A program made the translations under genes and the position numbers. Source: Arachnia propionica (GTDB lineage: Bacteria > Actinomycetota > Actinomycetes > Propionibacteriales > Propionibacteriaceae). Taken from it: a stretch of DNA of 54,674 bases. Within the stretch, counting starts at the first letter, position 1; each line of letters starts with the position of its first letter. The stretch covers positions 1 to 54,674 of the forward strand of contig NZ_RQZG01000020.1 of the NCBI RefSeq assembly GCF_003859805.1. Reading direction: 5' to 3'. Below, in pieces: positions 52,153 to 54,674 of this stretch. The notes beneath the pieces are model-generated. The model saw nothing but the letters and a program-made list of their open reading frames with translations, had not been told where the DNA came from and searched no databases.

Positions 52153-54674
52153 TCAGGGGAGTGTGATGTCGGGAAGCGTTGGTTTGGTGTCGAGGATGAA
52201 TCGGGAGATCTCGATGGTACCATTGGCCTTGGCGTGGACGAGATCGTAGTTGATGGTCAGCTCTCCGTTCCGGATGGCCTTGATGAGGGCTTCGGCCCCG
52301 GGGCCCTCCCTGCGGATGAGGTCCTCCAGCCCCTGTGCAAAGCGAGGGTCATCCTTCATGAGCTGCTGAAGATACTCGCTGGTACCCTGCTGATACCGTT
52401 TCCCATCGATCTCGATATCGCCCAGATCTCCACCGATCCCCTTGGCCTCGTAGACAGTGATCGAGGGTGGGTCCAGTGTGACCCCAACTTGGTCCAACAA
52501 CTTGGATCCCGATGTGGGGTTCGGGCCGTAGAGCGAGATCTCGCTCCGGATATTCACCAGTCCATCAGTAGCGCGCACACCCAGCCCCTCAGAAGCTGTT
52601 TGCAACTTTCCTAGAGAATCACGCTCAGTAAGAAACGCTTCTTCGATTTTCTTGGCCAAATCGTGGTTGAGCTTTCCAGAGTCAGCTAGTTTCTCCAAGT
52701 TTTTACTGATTGTATCGACTGTGAACCCCTTGATGCTGATATCTGCGTCTTTCACGAGAGTCTTCAGGGAGCGGAAGTCTGCCAGATGTTCCTGCTGGAG
52801 TTGGTTTCTGGTCTTGAGGTCCTCCGTATAGGTTGTCTGATGGTCGTCGGTGATGGTGTCGAGATGTTCGCGGTATCCCTCGGGATGGTCGCTGAGTTCT
52901 CGTCGAGATTCGATGAGGTCGGGTTTCTCCGGAGGGTTGGTGTCCGTGACGAAGCCGCCGTTCTTGTTCTGGAGTTTGCCCTCCACGTCACGGTAGGTGG
53001 ATTCAGGATGGTGGTCGCCCTTCTCGTGGGGGTAGCCGTCCTCGTCGTACCACCAGTCGCGGTCTCCCTTGGGAACTGCTCGACGTTCTGCTCCGGGAGC
53101 GAGTTCCTCACCGGGCCACTGGTTCGGGTCCCTGACAGTGGTCGTTTCAGAACCCTCACCACTGGCGGTCTCGCGTGCAGCAGTTCCCTCACCACCATCG
53201 GGTTCGGTGGAACTGTGTCGCCCCTCAAGACCATCCACAGCGTCCCCAGCTTCCGGTGACCTACGGGCATCCACATCCACAGCATCATCGACGCCTCGCG
53301 TGCCAGCCTCCTGGGGCACCCGCTCTGCCTCCGGCACATCCGGGGACTTCCCAGCCCCAGCCTCGGGAGTTCTCGATGTCTCGATCTCAGGTGTCCTGGT
53401 CCCGCTCGCCTCAGGAGTCTTCGCAGCATCAGCCTCCGGTGCCCGGGACGCCTCCACATCCACTGTCTTCGCCCGATCCGGCTTCGGCAGCTTGGAGGAC
53501 TCAACCTCTGGAGCCTTCGCGCCAGCCCCCTCAGGGGTTCGTGTGGTCTCGGCCTCAACACCCCGGCTTTCAGGGGTGTGAGGCGCCTTCGCGGAATCTG
53601 CGTCCGGCACCCGCGACGCCTCCGGCTCAGGGACCTTCACACGCTCCGGCTCAGGCATCCGGGACGAGTCTGCCTCGGGCGCCTTCGAGCCGGGTCCCTC
53701 AGGGCTCCTGCTCTCAGGCACCCGAGACGAATCCAGCCCGTCGGCAGGACCACTTGCCTTGGGCCGTTGTGGCGCAGTCGTCGGCTCCGCCCCTTCCAGC
53801 CCTTCCAGGGCTGTATCGACCTTGGGCGTCTTCTTGGTCCCTGCCTCACCTGCCAGGTCAGCCACATCACCCACCGGCGAGGCGGGCACCTTCGGAGCCT
53901 TCACATCCTGCATCAGGTTCGGCCCGTTGGTGACCACCCGATTCCCACCCGCAAGATCCAACGTGTTCGTCACCGGAGTGTGCGCTGCCGGTGCACCGGG
54001 CATCTTCGCTGGTTTCACCGCCGCGACGTCATCAACCCCACGCACCGTGTCCGCACCGGCATTGACCACCTTCGCCACACCCTCGACCAGGTGCCCGCCA
54101 CCAGGAATCAGGTTGTCAGCCACCTTCACCGTCACCTTGGTGACCTTCGCCGCCACCGACGCCACCGTGGAGACCTTCGACCCGGCCAGGGCCACCTTCG
54201 TCCCGGCCAACCCCACCTTCGTCGCCGCACCGACCTGACCAGCACCCGGGATGAAACAGGTCCCGATGTTCAACACACTCTCCGTCAGCGCGGCAACACC
54301 GTCCTCCTTCCACCTGTGCCAACCATCACCCCCCTCCTTCGCCGCCTGATGGTCATACCCGACAAAACTCCCCAACGCGGTCTTCGCCACATCATGACGC
54401 TCGTCCACCCACCGGTCGACCTCATCCCCACCAAAGAACTTGATCCCCTGACTCAACACCGGAGACGCCAACAGTGCCGTTGACCCCACGAAATCAGCCA
54501 CCCCCACCCACGTCGAGGCCAACGTGTCCACACTGAACCCCTCCGGCCCGAACCCGACCATCGCCTTCGCCCCATCCCACGTCGACTTCAGGAAGTTCCC
54601 AGCCCCATGAACCACCGACTCCCCACAATTGCGGTCCTTCTCCACCGGGGCACCCCACGGCATCATCTCCCCGC
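52153..54674 (-). CDS. Polymorphic toxin with PD-(D/E)xK-like C-terminus, truncated at the right edge
   Basis: At least 837 residues are encoded; the ATG at 54666 may be internal because the secretion domain is missing. Residues 40-215 carry hydrophobic, Gly/Ala-rich segments of the pre-toxin type. Residues 316-475 are about a dozen imperfect 12-14-residue units built on SRxPEx or AKxPEx (Pro, Glu, Ala, Asp rich), an extended linker. A WYDEDGY...YRDVEGKLQNKNGGF motif (539-572) marks the junction typical of toxin linkers. The C-terminal domain (about 690-837) shows Asp725, E740-A-K742 in VYEAKGIGG and RYQQGTSEYLQQLM, matching a restriction-endonuclease-fold toxin. The DNA of this end is less GC-rich than the linker, which suggests a replaced cassette. 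Confidence 0.75.
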   Translation of the reverse strand, partial: GEMMPWGAPVEKDRNCGESVVHGAGNFLKSTWDGAKAMVGFGPEGFSVDTLASTWVGVADFVGSTALLASPVLSQGIKFFGGDEVDRWVDERHDVAKTALGSFVGYDHQAAKEGGDGWHRWKEDGVAALTESVLNIGTCFIPGAGQVGAATKVGLAGTKVALAGSKVSTVASVAAKVTKVTVKVADNLIPGGGHLVEGVAKVVNAGADTVRGVDDVAAVKPAKMPGAPAAHTPVTNTLDLAGGNRVVTNGPNLMQDVKAPKVPASPVGDVADLAGEAGTKKTPKVDTALEGLEGAEPTTAPQRPKASGPADGLDSSRVPESRSPEGPGSKAPEADSSRMPEPERVKVPEPEASRVPDADSAKAPHTPESRGVEAETTRTPEGAGAKAPEVESSKLPKPDRAKTVDVEASRAPEADAAKTPEASGTRTPEIETSRTPEAGAGKSPDVPEAERVPQEAGTRGVDDAVDVDARRSPEAGDAVDGLEGRHSSTEPDGGEGTAARETASGEGSETTTVRDPNQWPGEELAPGAERRAVPKGDRDWWYDEDGYPHEKGDHHPESTYRDVEGKLQNKNGGFVTDTNPPEKPDLIESRRELSDHPEGYREHLDTITDDHQTTYTEDLKTRNQLQQEHLADFRSLKTLVKDADISIKGFTVDTISKNLEKLADSGKLNHDLAKKIEEAFLTERDSLGKLQTASEGLGVRATDGLVNIRSEISLYGPNPTSGSKLLDQVGVTLDPPSITVYEAKGIGGDLGDIEIDGKRYQQGTSEYLQQLMKDDPRFAQGLEDLIRREGPGAEALIKAIRNGELTINYDLVHAKANGTIEISRFILDTKPTLPDITLP
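53242..53721 (-). repeat. Degenerate Pro/Glu repeat tract in the toxin
   Basis: The tract encodes residues 316-475 of the toxin, imperfect tandem units of 12-14 residues (SRVPESRSPEG, SKAPEADSSRMPEPE, SRTPEAGAGKSPD and so on). The unit is degenerate at DNA level. It likely forms a stiff, extended linker between the membrane-active part and the nuclease domain. Confidence 0.7.

Noticed and set aside
1-54674. tRNA, rRNA, CRISPR array or replication origin
   Set aside because: No tRNA-like cloverleaf, regularly spaced identical repeats or DnaA-box cluster was noticed in any intergenic region when read by eye.

Overview
The window is high-GC chromosomal DNA from an actinobacterium. The 19021-34324 and 39018-50866 gene orders (rimP-nusA-ylxR-infB-rbfA-truB, ribF, rpsO-pnp, dapB, RNase J, rpmB-recG-rsmD-coaD, DUF177-rpmF-rnc-mutM-smc), the ispG-DUF4081/GNAT pair, Zn-ribbon L28/L32, a bacterial NusA without the long C-terminal repeats, many 4-nt ATGA/GTGA overlaps and many apparently leaderless genes all fit. 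Lactate utilisation, a bacterial-microcompartment fragment and stand-alone cobK suggest a propionibacterial-type (Propionibacteriaceae) host; that placement is inference from gene content, not a search result.

Layout. 1-302: edge-truncated minus-strand unknown gene. 523-3515: molybdate operon (HTH-Mop regulator, modABC). 3460-5956 (minus): a two-gene cassette of an unrecognised protein and a helical-VWA protein. 6185-6916: cobK, divergent from ispG-GNAT (6954-8931). 8962-10461: a multi-pass membrane protein of unusual, AT-richer composition, followed by proS and a small membrane protein. 12924-16609: a microcompartment satellite (eutS/pduU, eutP/pduV, Fe-alcohol dehydrogenase, aldo/keto reductase on minus; a Dfp-type flavoprotein divergent on plus) around a perfect 24-bp palindrome. 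16590-24394: lipoprotein and the translation/transcription cluster, interrupted by a secreted repeat protein. 24396-29877: FadR-type regulator, L-lactate permease and LutABC, with twin operators. 29971-35656: ribF, GNAT, rpsO, pnp, dapB, GNAT. 35713-38836 (minus): a sugar ABC importer without an ATPase. 39018-50866: RNase J to smc housekeeping block. 51064-54674 (minus): a polymorphic toxin whose C-terminus looks like a PD-(D/E)xK nuclease, followed by two tandem copies of a probable immunity gene.

How the parts work together. Housekeeping genes occupy most of the sequence and are ordinary. Accessory content lies in the left edge, the VWA cassette, the 8962-10461 membrane protein, the microcompartment satellite and the toxin locus at the right edge. 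The lactate operon and the microcompartment satellite both carry clear inverted-repeat regulatory sites. No tRNA, rRNA, CRISPR array, intact insertion sequence or origin was seen. No stretch longer than 300 bases is without a gene; the longest gaps (about 200 bases at 303-522, 5957-6184, 20016-20206, 31810-32069 and 50867-51063) hold leaders, hairpins or nothing recognisable.
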